Assembly (NCBI GenBank): GCA_035610365.1
Contig: CM069432.1
Location: forward strand, 180,653,027-180,717,026
DNA: 64,000 nucleotides
Direction of reading: 5' to 3'
Source of the DNA: Aquatica leii
Lineage: Eukaryota > Arthropoda > Insecta > Coleoptera > Lampyridae
In this document: piece after piece, positions 33,302 through 45,624 of the stretch
Position numbering within the stretch: the stretch's first letter is position 1
Layout: every line of letters begins with the position of its first letter
Notes under the pieces: model-generated
What the model saw: only the letters and a program-made list of their open reading frames with translations
What the model was told of the DNA's origin: nothing
The model's database searches: none
Made by a program: the position numbers and the translations under genes

Positions 33302-36300
33302 TTATATTATATATATATTTTTTTTTATTTCTTCATTTTCTTCTACCTGATCGGTGAGATATTTACTCATTAGATTAATATGGAATCGTCCTCTGATTTC
33401 ACCATTCAATTTTTCTATATCGTATGTTGTATCATTTATTTTTTTAATTATTCTATACGGTCCTTCATTCGGAAATATTAATTTTGCACATTGGTTTAGA
33501 TCCCTTCTACCAACTCTCAATTTTCTTATTGTTACCAGTTCTCCAACTCTAAATTCTGTTCTCTTCTTTATTTTGTTATTTGCCTTTTCTTGGTATTTTC
33601 CTAAGTAATTCTGTAACTTCAATCTTGCTTTGTTTAAATCATCTTCATAATTCTTATATTCATCATTCACTGCCCAAGGTCTCGGTGGAGTCAAGCCCTT
33701 TAATAGATAAATCGGTGCTTGTCCAGTTATGACATGCGGAGTAAAATTCATGAAATCTTCTACCTGTTCTAAGTGTTCTATCCATTTCCTATGATCATTC
33801 AAAACTAAGATTCTTAGGTATTTGGTTACTTCTTGTATGTTTCTTTCTGTTGGGTTTCCCTGTGGATGCCTTATTGAGCAGAAATTTAACTTTATTCCTT
33901 TGTCTTCAAAGAAATGCTTGAATTTGTTGTTCACAAAATATGATGCATTGTCCGCAAGCACCCTCTTCGGCAATCCTTCTTGTTCAAAATATTGTTTCAT
34001 GTATAATATTGACGTGTCAGTATTACATTTCTTAGTAGGAAAAAGTCTTACATATTTTGAAAATACGTCTACTACTACCAAAATGTTCTGGTAACCATTA
34101 TTTGAGGCTATCAGATTTCCTAAATAATCAATTGCTATCAGATCCAATGGTTTATCTACCGCTATGCTTCTAATTATATTTTGATTGGTATGGTTCTTGT
34201 ACTTAGCTAACGCACACGTGTGGCAATTATTTATCACTTGCTTAATTGTCAACCTATCCTTCTTACTATAAAAGTTTTCTCTAAAAATTAACCACGTCTT
34301 TTGAATGCCTACATGCCCAAAACGCAAATGAAGATCCACTGTAATTTCCTTAGTTAACTCTCCATCTATAACATAAAGTTCTTCATCACCAATTCTTTTA
34401 ATGATATATCCTTCCTTTAAACTGTATCCCCTCATCTCTTCGATTTCTTCTAAATCTCTTTTTAATACTGATAGATCTCCTCGCTGTTGTGCTTGTATCA
34501 CTCTTTGGCTAGAATATACGCCATCTTCTTCTACTAATCCATTCATTGCAATTAAGTATTCATTATTTTTTATATCATATCCTTTTCTCGTTAGCGTATC
34601 TGCGATAATGTTTTCTTTGCCACTTATATGCATTATTTTGAAGTCATACTCTTGCAATAACAAAATCCAACGATATATTCTATTATTATTGAAATTTGAC
34701 TTATGAATGTGCGTCAATGCCATGTTGTCTGTTCTAATTGTGAACCTTCTTCCTAACAAGTAGTATCTCAGTTTATTAACAGCATAAATAAACAACTGCC
34801 AACATCTCCTTCTCAGATGTACTGTATCTCAACTCAGGTCCTTTCAATGTCTTTGATACAAAGTAAATGGGCTTCTCAACATCTTCTATGTTTTGTGTTA
34901 AAACACCTGCTATTGCCACGTCTGAAGCATCCGTCGATAACGTGAATTCCTTCTCAAATTGAGGATGTATCAGTTGCAATCTCTCATTAAAATTTTTTTT
35001 TAAGTCTTGAAAAGATTCTTCATCCTTTTCTTCCCACTTCCATTTCTTTTCCTTTTTCAATAATCTTAAAAGTCTCACTATTTTATTTGAATATTCTGGC
35101 ACAAATTTTTTATAATAATTTAGGATGCCCAAAAATCCCCTCAACTTTTTCAAATTTCTCGGTCTTTCATAATTTCTGATTATCGCCAAGCGATGCTCAT
35201 CAATCCTTAACCCTTGTTGACTGATCGTGTAACCCAGAAATATTATTTCATTTTTATAAAATTCACATTTTTGTTTATTCAATTTCATACCATTCTCCAT
35301 TAACGTTTTCATAATTATTTTCAAATGTTGTTCATGTTCTTTTTCGTCTTTGCTGTATATCAAGATGTCATCTATGTAATGTATTACAAAATCTTCAAAT
35401 TTTCCTAAAATCCGTTGCATGATTCTCACTAATGCAGATGTAGACGTCGACAAACCAAACGGCACGACACAAAACTGAAACACATGTCCGTTCACCATGA
35501 AACCAGTATATTTTCTAGATTCCTTACTTAACGGTATTAACCAAAACGAATTCTTCAAGTCTAATTTACTAAAAATTCTTCCTGTTCCTAATTTTGCTAA
35601 AAGATTATCCACACATTCTGGACTATCATACTGAGGTATAGTTATCTCGTTCAACTTCCTTGCGTCCAAACACATTCTTATGCTTTTATCTTTTTTTACC
35701 ACAATAACCAATGGATTTATGTATTGCGTTGTCGCTCTCTCAATTATACCATTTCTTTCCATTTTTCTTAACTCTTCCCAAACCTTTTCCTTATGTGCGT
35801 GTGGTACTGGATAAGTTTTTCCCTTGAAATATTTATGCTCTTTCAGCACTAAATGATGCTCATGACCTTTTACTATTCTTTGTTCATCATAAAATAAACC
35901 TGGACTTTCATTTAACAAGCTTTCTATTTCCTCCTTTTTGTCATCAGGACAATTTATTTTTATATCTTCTTCGTTTGCTTCATTCATATTGTTTAATTTC
36001 ATACTCATCATTAGTCCATTATATTCTTCACTTTTCTTCCAATTACTTTCTTCTTTATTTATTTCAATGATCTTCTTTTCCAGGTCTAATTTCACTTTGA
36101 ATTTTTCCAAAGCATCTATTCCAAGCAAACAATCCATACGCATATTGTTCATCATAATCAATCCATGACTATGTTCTGTATTTCCCATTTTCAAATTTCC
36201 AACTACCATATTATTCACTATTTTAATGTTCTTGTTGTTCGCTGTCACTAAATTTATGTTCTTCATTGGTATAATTGCCTTCTTTAATATTTCCATGTGT

Positions 36301-36419
36301 TTGTCCACTATTTCTCCTTTGATTAAAGATACCTCAGATCCCGTGTCCAACAGTGCTTTTAACTTAATATTTTCAAAACTTATATCTATAGTAGGTAACG
36401 TTATTATTACATCATCCAT
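33302..36419 (-). pseudogene. pol: Gypsy-2 pol (PR-RT-RNaseH-IN), one 4-bp duplication
   Basis: Two large overlapping frames. The first (36419 to 34776, 547 codons) has protease LKALLDTGSEVSLIKG, RT with MCLDARKLNEITIP, VVPFGLSTSTSALVR and the active box HYIDDILIYS, and the start of RNase H (FTLSTDASDVAIAGVL). The second (34795 to 33302, 497 codons) completes RNase H (FTIRTDNMALTHIH), then integrase: the His-His...CHTC zinc domain, DLIAIDYLG, LADNASYF and NPTERNIQE, and a C-terminal FHINLMSKYL. The break is a duplicated ATAA (34784-34791), four extra bases. All catalytic residues are present. With near-identical LTRs, this single lesion must be recent. Confidence 0.92.
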
Positions 36420-36429
36420 TTTGGTTTCG

Positions 36430-38302
36430 CAAGTTTCTATAAAATCTTTGGGGTGTAGATAGTTTATTAATTCGTTTGGTTTGTCGTCTCGTAAAAATCC
36501 TGCCTACCTGTTACTGTTTCATTTATTACTTCTTCCTCTTCGTTGTTACTTCCACAATGATTATTTTCTTCAACTTCTCTGAGGTTCATATTATTTATAT
36601 AATAAGCTCTTCCTCTTTGTGGACCTCTGCATCCCCTACCTCTTCCTTGTATTTGATTATTTTCTTCACTTTGAATATTGTTATTTTCAAATGTGCGATT
36701 CGGTCTAAAGTTGGATTCTCTTCTGTCTTCATTATAATGTCTTCTTTCCCTGTTCTCATTATGTCCATTTTGGTTCTGGTTCCCTTCACGATTTCTTGGT
36801 TGGTTGTAATTATTTTCGTTATTACTAAAATTCCTGTTGAAGTTGTTTCTATAGCCATGTTCTCTAAAGTTGTAGTTATGGTATCCTTGCTGATTTCTAT
36901 TTTCTTCTCAAAATCTACTGTTGTTATACCAATTTTGTCCAAATCGTGGTTGATCTTGTTGATATCGGTAGTCTCTAAAGTTGTTACGTTCATTATGACT
37001 GTTGCTCGTTCTGTATATTCCTTCTTGCACCATCCCATATTTATATCCTTGTGCAAACCTATTCTGATTTTCAAATTTCAAAATTGGGGGCTAATCTTTT
37101 TAATAGTTGTATAAAGTCGTCAGTTGTTTCAATCCTTTCTACCGCTACTTGTATTCTAATCAGTTCTTCAAAGTGCCTTGCGATGTAGTGGATTAATTCT
37201 TTCTCTCGATAGCCTGGATTAATTTGCTGTGCTTCGCTGATTAAATTGGTAGCATATTTTTCTCTCGAGCCTTCATATCCTTTGTATCTACCTGTGTTTA
37301 TCAATTCTCTTACTTTGTTTTGTTCTATTTCTCCCCAGTACTTTTCAAGAAACATGTTCTTGAATTCTTCAAAACTTTTAAATCTATCTTCAATTCCTTG
37401 GTACCAGACAATACTTCCTTCTTTCATGGTCGTTCTTATAATGGTTTTTAACATGTCCACATCTTGAATTCTTTTTATGTTTCTTTCCAGATTTTTAATG
37501 AAAACATTTGGGTTAATTTTCCCATCTTCTCCAAATTGTAATCCCCCATTCCACATGATCTGATTATCTCTTTTCCATTCTATATAACTTCCATTCATTG
37601 CGTTTTGATTTTTCTCTTCAATCAACCTTTTTAATTCCAGGTTTTTGTTTGTCATTTCTAGATTTATCTTTTCCACATTTTTTTTCAATTCATTGTTTAC
37701 AGTTATACTTAATCTGTAAATTGCCTCTTCATTTTTCATAATACTCTTAGTTATATCAGCATTTTCATTATCAATCCTGATTAATTCTTGTTTAAATTCG
37801 ATTGCGTTGCGCTTCGTTTCTAACTCCAAGTTTTTCTTATTTTCCTCAAATCTCTGATTGAATTCTTCCCTAATTTCTTGTTGTTTTTCTTCTACTTCCT
37901 TTATTTCACCTCTTACTGTCTGTATTCTTTCATCTAGTATATTCGCTTGTTTTGCTTCTTCTCTTCTTAGTATATTTCTGATTTCCTTTTTGAACTCTTC
38001 TAATTTTTCATTTTCTTCTTGTCTTAATTTTTTTGCCTCTTCTTTATCTTTTATATATCTTTCTTCCTGTAATTTTCTTTTTCTTTGGCTTCTTCTTTGT
38101 CTTCTTGCCTTGTTCTTTTTGCTTCAATCATCATGCCAATTAACATTTGAATTGCCTCATCTTGTCCTTGTTTTTCTTGTCGATTTTCCATATTTTGTTG
38201 TGTTTCAATTACCTGTTCTTGACTGATGTCTTCATTTTTTTTCATATTGTCAAGGTTTTCTACATTCTCTTCCATCTTTTTATTACCACTTCTTGTATTC
38301 AT
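36430..38302 (-). pseudogene. gag: Gypsy-2 gag, frameshifted
   Basis: Begins MNTRSGNKKMEENVENL at 38302, about 230 bases inside the 5' LTR. The first frame stops at 38051. A neighbouring frame then stays open for about 75 codons of Lys/Glu-rich coiled-coil and runs into a capsid-like part (37829-37071) with MWNGGLQFGEDGKINPNVF and FKNMFLEKYWGEIEQNKVRE. The shift fits loss of one A in the run near 38070. Downstream, other frames encode an Asn/Arg/Gln/Gly-rich tail (HNYNFREHGYRNNFNRNF) with no CCHC knuckle, so RNA binding probably relies on basic low-complexity sequence. At least two further frame changes occur before pol. Confidence 0.8.
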
Positions 38303-38498
38303 TTTTTTTTTATCTCAAAGCTTACCTTCGTTTGTCCTCTGTAAATATAATACAATAGTAACGTATCATCAAGTGTAATGAATATTATTTTTTTTTTTAT
38401 TTACATTCATTAGATGACACACCTTAAATAATCATTATTCAATGCTCTTATTATGAAATGTACTTTCTTTTCTTTTTAGCGCCCTAATATTTATTTAT

Positions 38499-38519
38499 CG
38501 AGCCCCACGTTTAGCGACA
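38499..38519 (-). other. Gypsy-2 primer-binding site (tRNA-Lys-like)
   Basis: On the minus strand, TGTCGCTAAACGTGGGGCTC matches the complement of a tRNA-Lys 3' end at all but three positions. It lies ten bases inside the 5' LTR. Confidence 0.7.
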
Positions 38520-38529
38520 ATTAACTATA

Positions 38530-39437
38530 TGTAGTGTTTTGGTAAATGAATCATATTTGTATAAAAATTCAATGACATTGCTCCGGCTAGCTCTATACAG
38601 TACAACCCACCTCTCAGGTATCAGAGTTTACCTCTATTGTGGGAGATGACAAATTTTATTTTAATCAATTTACGACAAAAAAAAAACACTTCATTTCACA
38701 TAATTTAATTGAATGCGATCACCCCAAGATTCTAACAAATAAGAAAACAACTTCTCTTACAAACTACATCGTCGGAGGTACCATCCAACCCATTTAACCG
38801 CTCTATGCTTGTTATGTATAACTAACTACCTTATCCTATTGTTTACAATCAATTAATTCTAACCTGCACAATGCTGCTGTACCCTACACTCAATTTCAGC
38901 TGTCGGACTTCTCAATTTACAAGTCTATTTTTCCATCACTGGTTTATTACAATCCTGGTATCCTTTATTTGTATCTACTTTGTCCATTAACACTTAACTA
39001 CTCTTTATTTCACTTTACACCTGGTTTATTACAATCTCTTCCTTTTCATTTTATTAAAATATCTCTTTTAAGAGAAACGTGCTTTTTATATTTCCTTCAT
39101 TCTCTTCACCTCTTAATATTAATTTTCCTTTTTACATCCCTTCCTTTCTTCGCTTCTTGTCCTTTTTATTAAAACGTATCACCAATCTTAGTGAGACATC
39201 ATTAATTGTGCCCTTAATTTCTAAAAAATTCATAGATTTTGGCAAAATTACTTTTTTTTTTATTTTTATTATTCTTTTCTTTCTTTTTTTTCGAAACCGT
39301 TAACAACCGTATCTAACAAAGTGTTTTTTTTTTATCTTACAAAATCATTAATTCCCGGTTCCCTTTTTTTTAAATTATTACTTAAAAAAATTAATTATTG
39401 TTATACAAGTCTTTTTTCATATACTCACTACACTACA
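38530..39437 (-). repeat. Gypsy-2 5' LTR
   Basis: 908 bases, nearly identical to 32296-33204. Transcription would start here on the minus strand. Confidence 0.95.
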
Positions 39438-39800
39438 ATATATAGACATTGTATGTTACGTTTCCAAATTGTTTTATTAATTAAATTAAAAATGATAATA
39501 CCATTGCATGCATTTAATTTGTGTTAAGTTGCTAACATTGCCAATGCTTTTAAAATTGTGCACTATTTATGTGATGACAAAGTACATATTATATTGCACA
39601 GATTTCATTGGCATTCTGCATTTAACTTGTATTAATATATGTACGTAACTTGCCGATATTGGTTTGATGCAATTTCTGCATTGACAAGATTCATCCGGCA
39701 ATATATCGGCCGGTGTGACACCTGGTTACCGGCAGTGTACTTCATTTTAGTACATTGCCAGCATTCTGGGTGCCGGCTAAGGAGTACATTGCCAGTACAG

Positions 39801-41224
39801 ACCCATTGATTTGTGTTTATTGGGTAAAATATTTTACTATAAAAGTTTTTAGACTCAAGACAGTTATAAATAAACAAGGTATAATATACTGGTAAGGGGT
39901 CATTAACTCTAAACGTTTAATTATTTCTTCAATTATTTTCTTACGAATTCTAACAACGGGCATTTACTGGCAATTTGATACACTGCCAACGCCATCATTT
40001 CTCCGTTAATATACCGCCAGTTTGTGATTGCTGGATTAATGAGTACATAATTTTCTAAAATGTAAAATGTATTTGTAAATTCTAGACATTTTTAACTGAA
40101 CCGTGTATAACATGGTTGCATTTTTAACTAAAGATAGGCGCAATGAAAAATTTTATAAGCTGTATAAGCTGTATAGCAAAGCATTAACGTATAACAACTA
40201 TTTTTATGGATATATCCACATCGAAATTTGCGTGGTTTCTTTATGGAAAATCACAGCTTTGAAAAATGTTTTGATGTCTTCTAGTTCTATAAGACAATTC
40301 CAATTAAACTTTCTGATAAACATTTATGGGAATTTCCGAGAAATTTAAACAGAATCGCTTAATAAAATATAAAACTAAAACAGTCGTAAAATTATATCAA
40401 ATCCAATTAAAAAAGGTGTAAGTAGTAAAAAACTTGAAATAATTTTTTGTAAATTTTTTCATTTTATATTACATCCACATTGAAACTCTTTGGTAAAAAT
40501 TAAAAGATATACAATCATTTTCTACTTTCCGCCCTCCGGAACGTAGCCAATAAGGTTTTAGCTCGCTGAGCACAATATGATCCATGACTTTACCGACTTT
40601 ACAGTGACTCACGTCTTTTTTAAACTATTTTATTTTATATCAACTCAAAAATATATAGTTAAATTTAGTGATGGTCTTTATTATAAAGTCTGTATTGTTA
40701 GTGTTGGTGGTAAGTACATTTTACTTACTGGATAGTGGATAATCATTAAAGTATCGGTTATTTATCTATATAATAAAGCGACAATTGAAATAACAGGTAT
40801 ATGAGTCATAGCTTTTAGGTACTATGTATTGGTAGAAAGTTTTCAAATGTTAAACGAATTTACAAAAAGTAACCATTGCAAATTATCAGGTATCAACGTT
40901 GTTTAGTTCGGTGTGATATAATATTTTGTACTTGCACTTTCTATTTTTTTTCTACAGATATAAAATTTACCGAGTGAAACTACAGAAGTGATTAAGAATT
41001 AATATTATAAATTGAACGGGTTTACTTTTTCTAATATGCTGATATTTTATAACATTGACGCATTGTAGTTTTGTAACGTTGATATGCTGTTGTTTTATAA
41101 CGTTGACACACTATTATTTTATAAGGTTTACATATTGTTGTTTTGTAACGTTAGTATGTTAAGGTCACATCACTGATCGAGATATCTCAGTAATTTAACG
41201 TAATTAAATAAACGTACTGGTAAC
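39801..41224. other. central part of the long inverted-repeat element
   Basis: AT-rich, no supported gene. It includes an imperfect 24-bp tandem array at 41045-41164. A CpG-containing patch is near 40530-40610. Confidence 0.5.
41045..41164. repeat. 24-bp minisatellite, five units
   Basis: Five consecutive 24-base units of the form TTTTATAACGTTGACACACT plus four bases, with 3-6 differences between neighbours. Confidence 0.85.
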
Positions 41225-42494
41225 GTACTTTTTAGTCGGCACTCAGAATGCTGTCAGTGGACTTATTTGAAGTGCACCGCCGGTAACCAAGTGTCACACC
41301 GGCCGATATATTGCCGGATGAATTTTTCCAATCCAGAAATCGCATTGAACCAACAATAATTAGGCATTATGCCGTCACTGGAGACTAAATGGTAACTAAA
41401 TGCAGAGTAAACGCATCAGCAAGTTACGTATTTTTTTATATGTAGAATGGCAGTGAAATCTGTGCAATATAATGTGTACTTTGCCATCACATAAATAGTG
41501 CGCAGTTTTAAATGCATTGGCAATGGTAGTAACTTAACACAGGTTAAATACATGCAATGTTATTATCATTTTTAATTTAATTAATAAAGTAATTTGCAAA
41601 CTTAGCACACAATGTCCATATACCAAAAAAAAATATTGTAATATAGAAAACGTATTTTCATTTATTCTGTTTATTAGCGTCTTCCTTACCCACTTCCCCT
41701 GGCGTTTATTTCGTGCTGTAAAGCTGCACCACAATTTGAATTTTTTCTTATGACTACTGTGAATTAAAAATTACATTATAATGCTACTTGAATAACTTAC
41801 ACAGTTAAAATATGAAGCTTTTGAAGTAATTATAAAGAAATCGTTTTAGTGAGCAAATTCAAAAGACGTTCAAAATTCCTTTCTGATAACATTTTCTAAG
41901 GAATTTGTAAACATTTTGTATGTAAACTTTCTATTGTTAAAGGCTTAAGATCAAATATGCACCAAAAATAGTTATAACAGGTAGGTAACACTTGTATTTA
42001 CCTGATATTTTTAAAAGTTTAAGTGTACAATTAATGTTCTCCTTCCATTCTCTATAAAAACAATTATAAATTGTAACAGTTTTGCATATGTAAAAATAAA
42101 AACTTTTTTGAAAAAGTAAATATGTCAATAATCGATTGAGTTCTTTACTAAACGACTTACATTATACAAGCTGTGGTACAAAGTTTATTCTACAAATTAT
42201 TTAAAAAATAACTACAGGAACCGAAATAAAATGTTTATAACACGAAAGTCAAGTTTGACAGTAATCCACTTGAAATCACATTAAAATAATATATAAAGTT
42301 AATGATTTAAGTTTAAACCTACAAATGTAAAATACTCTGAAATTTTACCTTAAATTAAATTTAAAATATTTTTACAATTTTGCTTTGCTTTATCCAGACC
42401 AATTACTTGGTTAAAACATGTCTCGTTTGCTGCATCTTTTCATCCAACAAAGTAGATTGAGTCGATCTAAAAAGAAATTTCAATTAAATACAAC

Positions 42495-43609
42495 TCCATA
42501 ATAAGAATAATGAATTGGTACTTCGCACGTAACTCAAAAGCTACACTAACATCCTATCAACTACAAATTTCAAAGTTTTACGAATTTCTAAGGTTAAGGA
42601 GTAACATCGGTTATATCTAAATTTAATACTTACTTATTTTGTTTGTCCATCCTTAAATTGGCAAAAAACAAATACATTTTTTCTAAATTTGAAAGCACAA
42701 GGAACAAAAATATGTAATGTATCCATATAAACATTATAACAACTGTACAGATTGATTAGTTTTATGTTAAGACAATCTTACATTATCTTTTTATATTAAC
42801 GAAACATATAGCACCGAATATACGGGTTAAAAGAACTGCCTAATACAACTGTTAACGTAATGTATCTAAATAAACATTATAAAAACTGTACAGATTGATA
42901 AAAGTTTTGTCAATGTTAATATAATGATACCAACACGTTGCTAGTTATTGTATTTTTGTTACCTAAATGTGTTAGTTATTTTAATAGTCATCAACGTTGC
43001 ATGTTTAGTGGGATCAGATCCATAATAAACTATTAGAATTTTTTGCTGTTTTTTTAATGGTCTCTAATGGGCATTTTCAACAGGGTTATCTTGGCATCAA
43101 CATTTCAGTATTAATTGTTAAGTTACATTAATTTTGATTTCTGTTTCATGTGGTGTCAACTTACGATGCAAAGAGCAGAGATATCAACTTTAAAAAACTG
43201 ATATTACAAAAATTCGTGTTACAGATTTTTGTGTAAGCATCACTAATTCTTTTATGTCGGAATAGAGAAATGTGTTAAATAAAAATTTCGTTGGTTAGTT
43301 GTAACTAAATTAAATCATATTTTTTTAATTTTTAATGTGTTATATTTCATGCATTTTATTTTTTTGAAATTTGTTTTTTTTTCAATTTTATTTTTGCCCT
43401 TTTACTGATGTTAATGAAAATGATAAAAAGCAAATTTTTCTTTTTCCAAGAACATCATCAATTGACTGAATAGTACCTCAATAGATTCCATAATTAGAAA
43501 CTGATCAAATTTATGTGGGATCACTTCTAAGGTACCCCCTTATCCTTTTTTTTTGTTTTTTTCTAACTTAGGTATATAGATACATTAGAGAATACATTTA
43601 CAGAGATCT
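42495..43609. other. gene-less AT-rich interval
   Basis: No supported gene. A 42-base direct repeat (ATAAACATTATAACAACTGT core) occurs at 42715-42756 and 42858-42899, 143 bases apart. Confidence 0.6.
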
Positions 43610-44078
43610 CCCAGCAAACACAGTTTCGTCGGCCGACTGACGGTTTAATGCCGACATCGGCGGTTAAATGTAGGCAAGGGTTTAGAATAATTGGCGCGAC
43701 GTTTTTTCGACGATAGAAAAACAGCCTGTGCCCGATACTGGCGCATAAGCGGTTCAATAGTGGCTATTCTGTTAAAACTTTAATCTTTTAAATTTAGCGC
43801 GCATTTAATACTCGCGAACAGGAGTGCGTTCAGAAACAATGGGTGATGATAAGGTAACTCTGTGAACCAAAGAGAAATGACGTCATGAAGCAGGTGCACC
43901 GCAGATATCGGTATTTCAGAACGGTATATAGGAATGTGTGGCAACATTTTTTTGACCTCAAAACTAAAGCCTTGAAGTTGTGTACGGTTGAAACAATACA
44001 AAAATATGAATCGGTCTTTACTACCGGTTGTTTTTGGTGCTGCAAGTTTTATTTTAAATATAGTAGTGATTATGATGA

Positions 44079-45200
44079 AGAACAAACAATTATTATATTA
44101 AAAAAAAATACAAAAGAAAACCTTCAAGGATTCATCACTATTTAAATACGGTGTCCAATTACACTGCACGAGAATTTCAACAACACTTTCGTATTACAAT
44201 GGAGGCATATGAAAGATTGTTGACCGTTATAGGGCCTCAATTGAAAAGAAAACAAAATCGAGGACGAAATACAATTGATATTGAGAAACAAGTATTAGCA
44301 GTAATATGGCTTCTAGCTACACCCGACTCTTACAGGTATCTCTAAAAATACCATGTATTCATGCAATATAACTGCAATTCTGTTCTTAGGTCCGTTGGTG
44401 ATCGGTTTGATCTTGGTAAATCTTCACTTTCTGCTGCTTTTATGAGAGTAGTAAAAGCATTATGTGCTTTAGCTCCCCGTGTTATAAAGTGGCCTACAGG
44501 TGAAGGCCTAGAGCAAGTCAAAGAAAGGTTTAGAGGAATGGCGGGATTACCCAATGTAATTGGATGTGTAGATGGTACTTACATTGCTATTAAAGCACCA
44601 AGAGAAGATCCAGAATCATATATCACTCGAAAAAGCAGTTATGCCATTACTTTGCAAGGCATATGTGATGCAGAATTGAAGTTTACAGATGTGTTTGTCG
44701 GATTTCCAGGTTCAGTACATGATAATAGAATATTTAGAAATTCTGATATTTACATAGCTGTTCGAAACCATTTGCGCGAATACTTTCCACACGAAGAATA
44801 TATAATTGGAGATAAGGCATACCCCGTTCTAAATTGGTGTATTCCTCCATTTATTAATCGAGGCAACATGACACCTGCAAAGAGACACTTCAACAGTACA
44901 TTGTCAAAAACACGACAAACCATTGAGAGAACATTTGCTCTCTTCTTTGGTCGCTTCAGACGACTGAAGTTTTTAGATATGAATAGGTTAGACTGCATTC
45001 CTGCAACAGTGTTGGCAACTTGTGTTTTGCACAACATATGCCTGGATAGCACTGACTTACAAGTTGAACATTATATTAGAGAAGGTTTAATCCATCTTCA
45101 ACAGAATGAAATGTTTCACCATGAAAATGAAATCGATGAACCTGAAGGACATGATAAAAGAGAACAACTTTGTCATATATTATTTCAACGTCAACAATAA
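44079..45200 (+). CDS. Harbinger transposase (DDE_Tnp_4), N-terminal frameshift
   Basis: Exon one runs to 44335 (YLNTVSNYTAREFQQHFRIT, MEAYERLLTVIGPQL), a 54-base GT-AG intron spans 44336-44389, and exon two runs 44390-45200. Phases agree at the junction. Catalytic landmarks: VIGCVDGTYIAIKAP (first Asp), VGFPGSVHDNRIFRN, YIIGDKAYPV (second Asp) and TRQTIERTFALFFGRFRRLK (Glu), then ATVLATCVLHNICL. Upstream, an acidic segment SSDYDEEQTIIILKK lies in another frame, and the two join if one A is missing from the run of nine at 44100-44108. The protein excises and inserts the element and needs the Myb-like partner for nuclear import and DNA binding. The start codon is therefore uncertain. Confidence 0.88.
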
Positions 45201-45429
45201 CATTTTAAAGCAAATTATTATATACTTTATTAATAGCAAAGCTAGATTATACAAATTCGCATTTGTCAGTATTTGCAATTTTTTCTACAGGAATAATAGT
45301 TGAATTCTTCCAATTATTGGGAAAGGAACCTTTTTCTAAGTTAGTATTATTAATTGTAAGAATCTAAATTAATGTAGGAAGAATGTATTTATTGTTATAA
45401 AATAATAATAATAAAAACCAAAACAGATT

Positions 45430-45624
45430 ATTCTTAGATAAACAAAACAATGATATAACATATCAGAAACGATTGTCATTTTCCAATGCGCTCTATTCTT
45501 AGATAAACAAAACAATGATATAACATATCAGAAACGATTGTCATTTTCCAATGTGCTCTATTCTTAGATAAACAAAATAATAATATAACATATCAGAAAC
45601 GATTGTCATTTTCCAATGCGCTCT
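45430..45624. repeat. 65-bp tandem repeat, exactly three units
   Basis: Units start at 45430, 45495 and 45560, each ATTCTTAGATAAACAAAA... to ...CCAATGCGCTCT. Only a few bases differ. It lies between the two convergent Harbinger genes. The stop codon and last few codons of the Myb-like gene fall inside the third unit. Confidence 0.95.

Larger units (their letters stand above)
32296..39437 (-). mobile_element. full-length young Ty3/Gypsy retrotransposon (Gypsy-2)
   Basis: The LTRs at 32296-33204 and 38530-39437 differ at only two positions that I found: C/T near 32552 and one missing base near 32657. A 4-bp target duplication ATAT flanks it (32292-32295, 39438-39441). All genes run on the minus strand: gag, then protease-RT-RNase H-integrase, with no env. 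It lies inside the left arm of the long inverted repeat. It is unrelated in sequence to Gypsy-1. Confidence 0.95.
31849..42494. mobile_element. long inverted-repeat (foldback-like) element interrupted by Gypsy-2
   Basis: The left arm (31849-32295, then 39438 to about 39800 after Gypsy-2) is mirrored by the right arm (about 41225-42494). Matching landmarks: GTTGTATTTAATTGAAATTT at both outer ends, GCAGCAAACGAGACATG, AACCAAGTAATTGGTCT, AATTGTGGTGCAGC, and inner GGCAATATATCGGCCGG. The right arm carries about 470 extra bases (41755-42235) missing from the left. The central 1.4 kb is unique AT-rich sequence with a 24-bp tandem repeat. No transposase was found. TCC lies outside both ends, but a proper target duplication is not evident. 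Confidence 0.75.

Noticed and set aside
36595..37074. 159-codon Thr/Ile/Lys-rich minus frame
   Set aside because: A neighbouring frame gives the Asn/Arg-rich Gag tail expected there, so this one is a shadow.
36476..37114. 212-codon plus-strand frame over Gypsy-2 gag
   Set aside because: It is the complement of the Asn/Lys-rich gag region, giving a hydrophobic Ile/Phe/Val shadow.
43885..44145. 86-codon frame as a separate gene before the Harbinger transposase
   Set aside because: Its last part (SSDYDEEQ...) fits the transposase N-terminus, split off by a one-base loss in a poly(A) run, so it is part of that gene.
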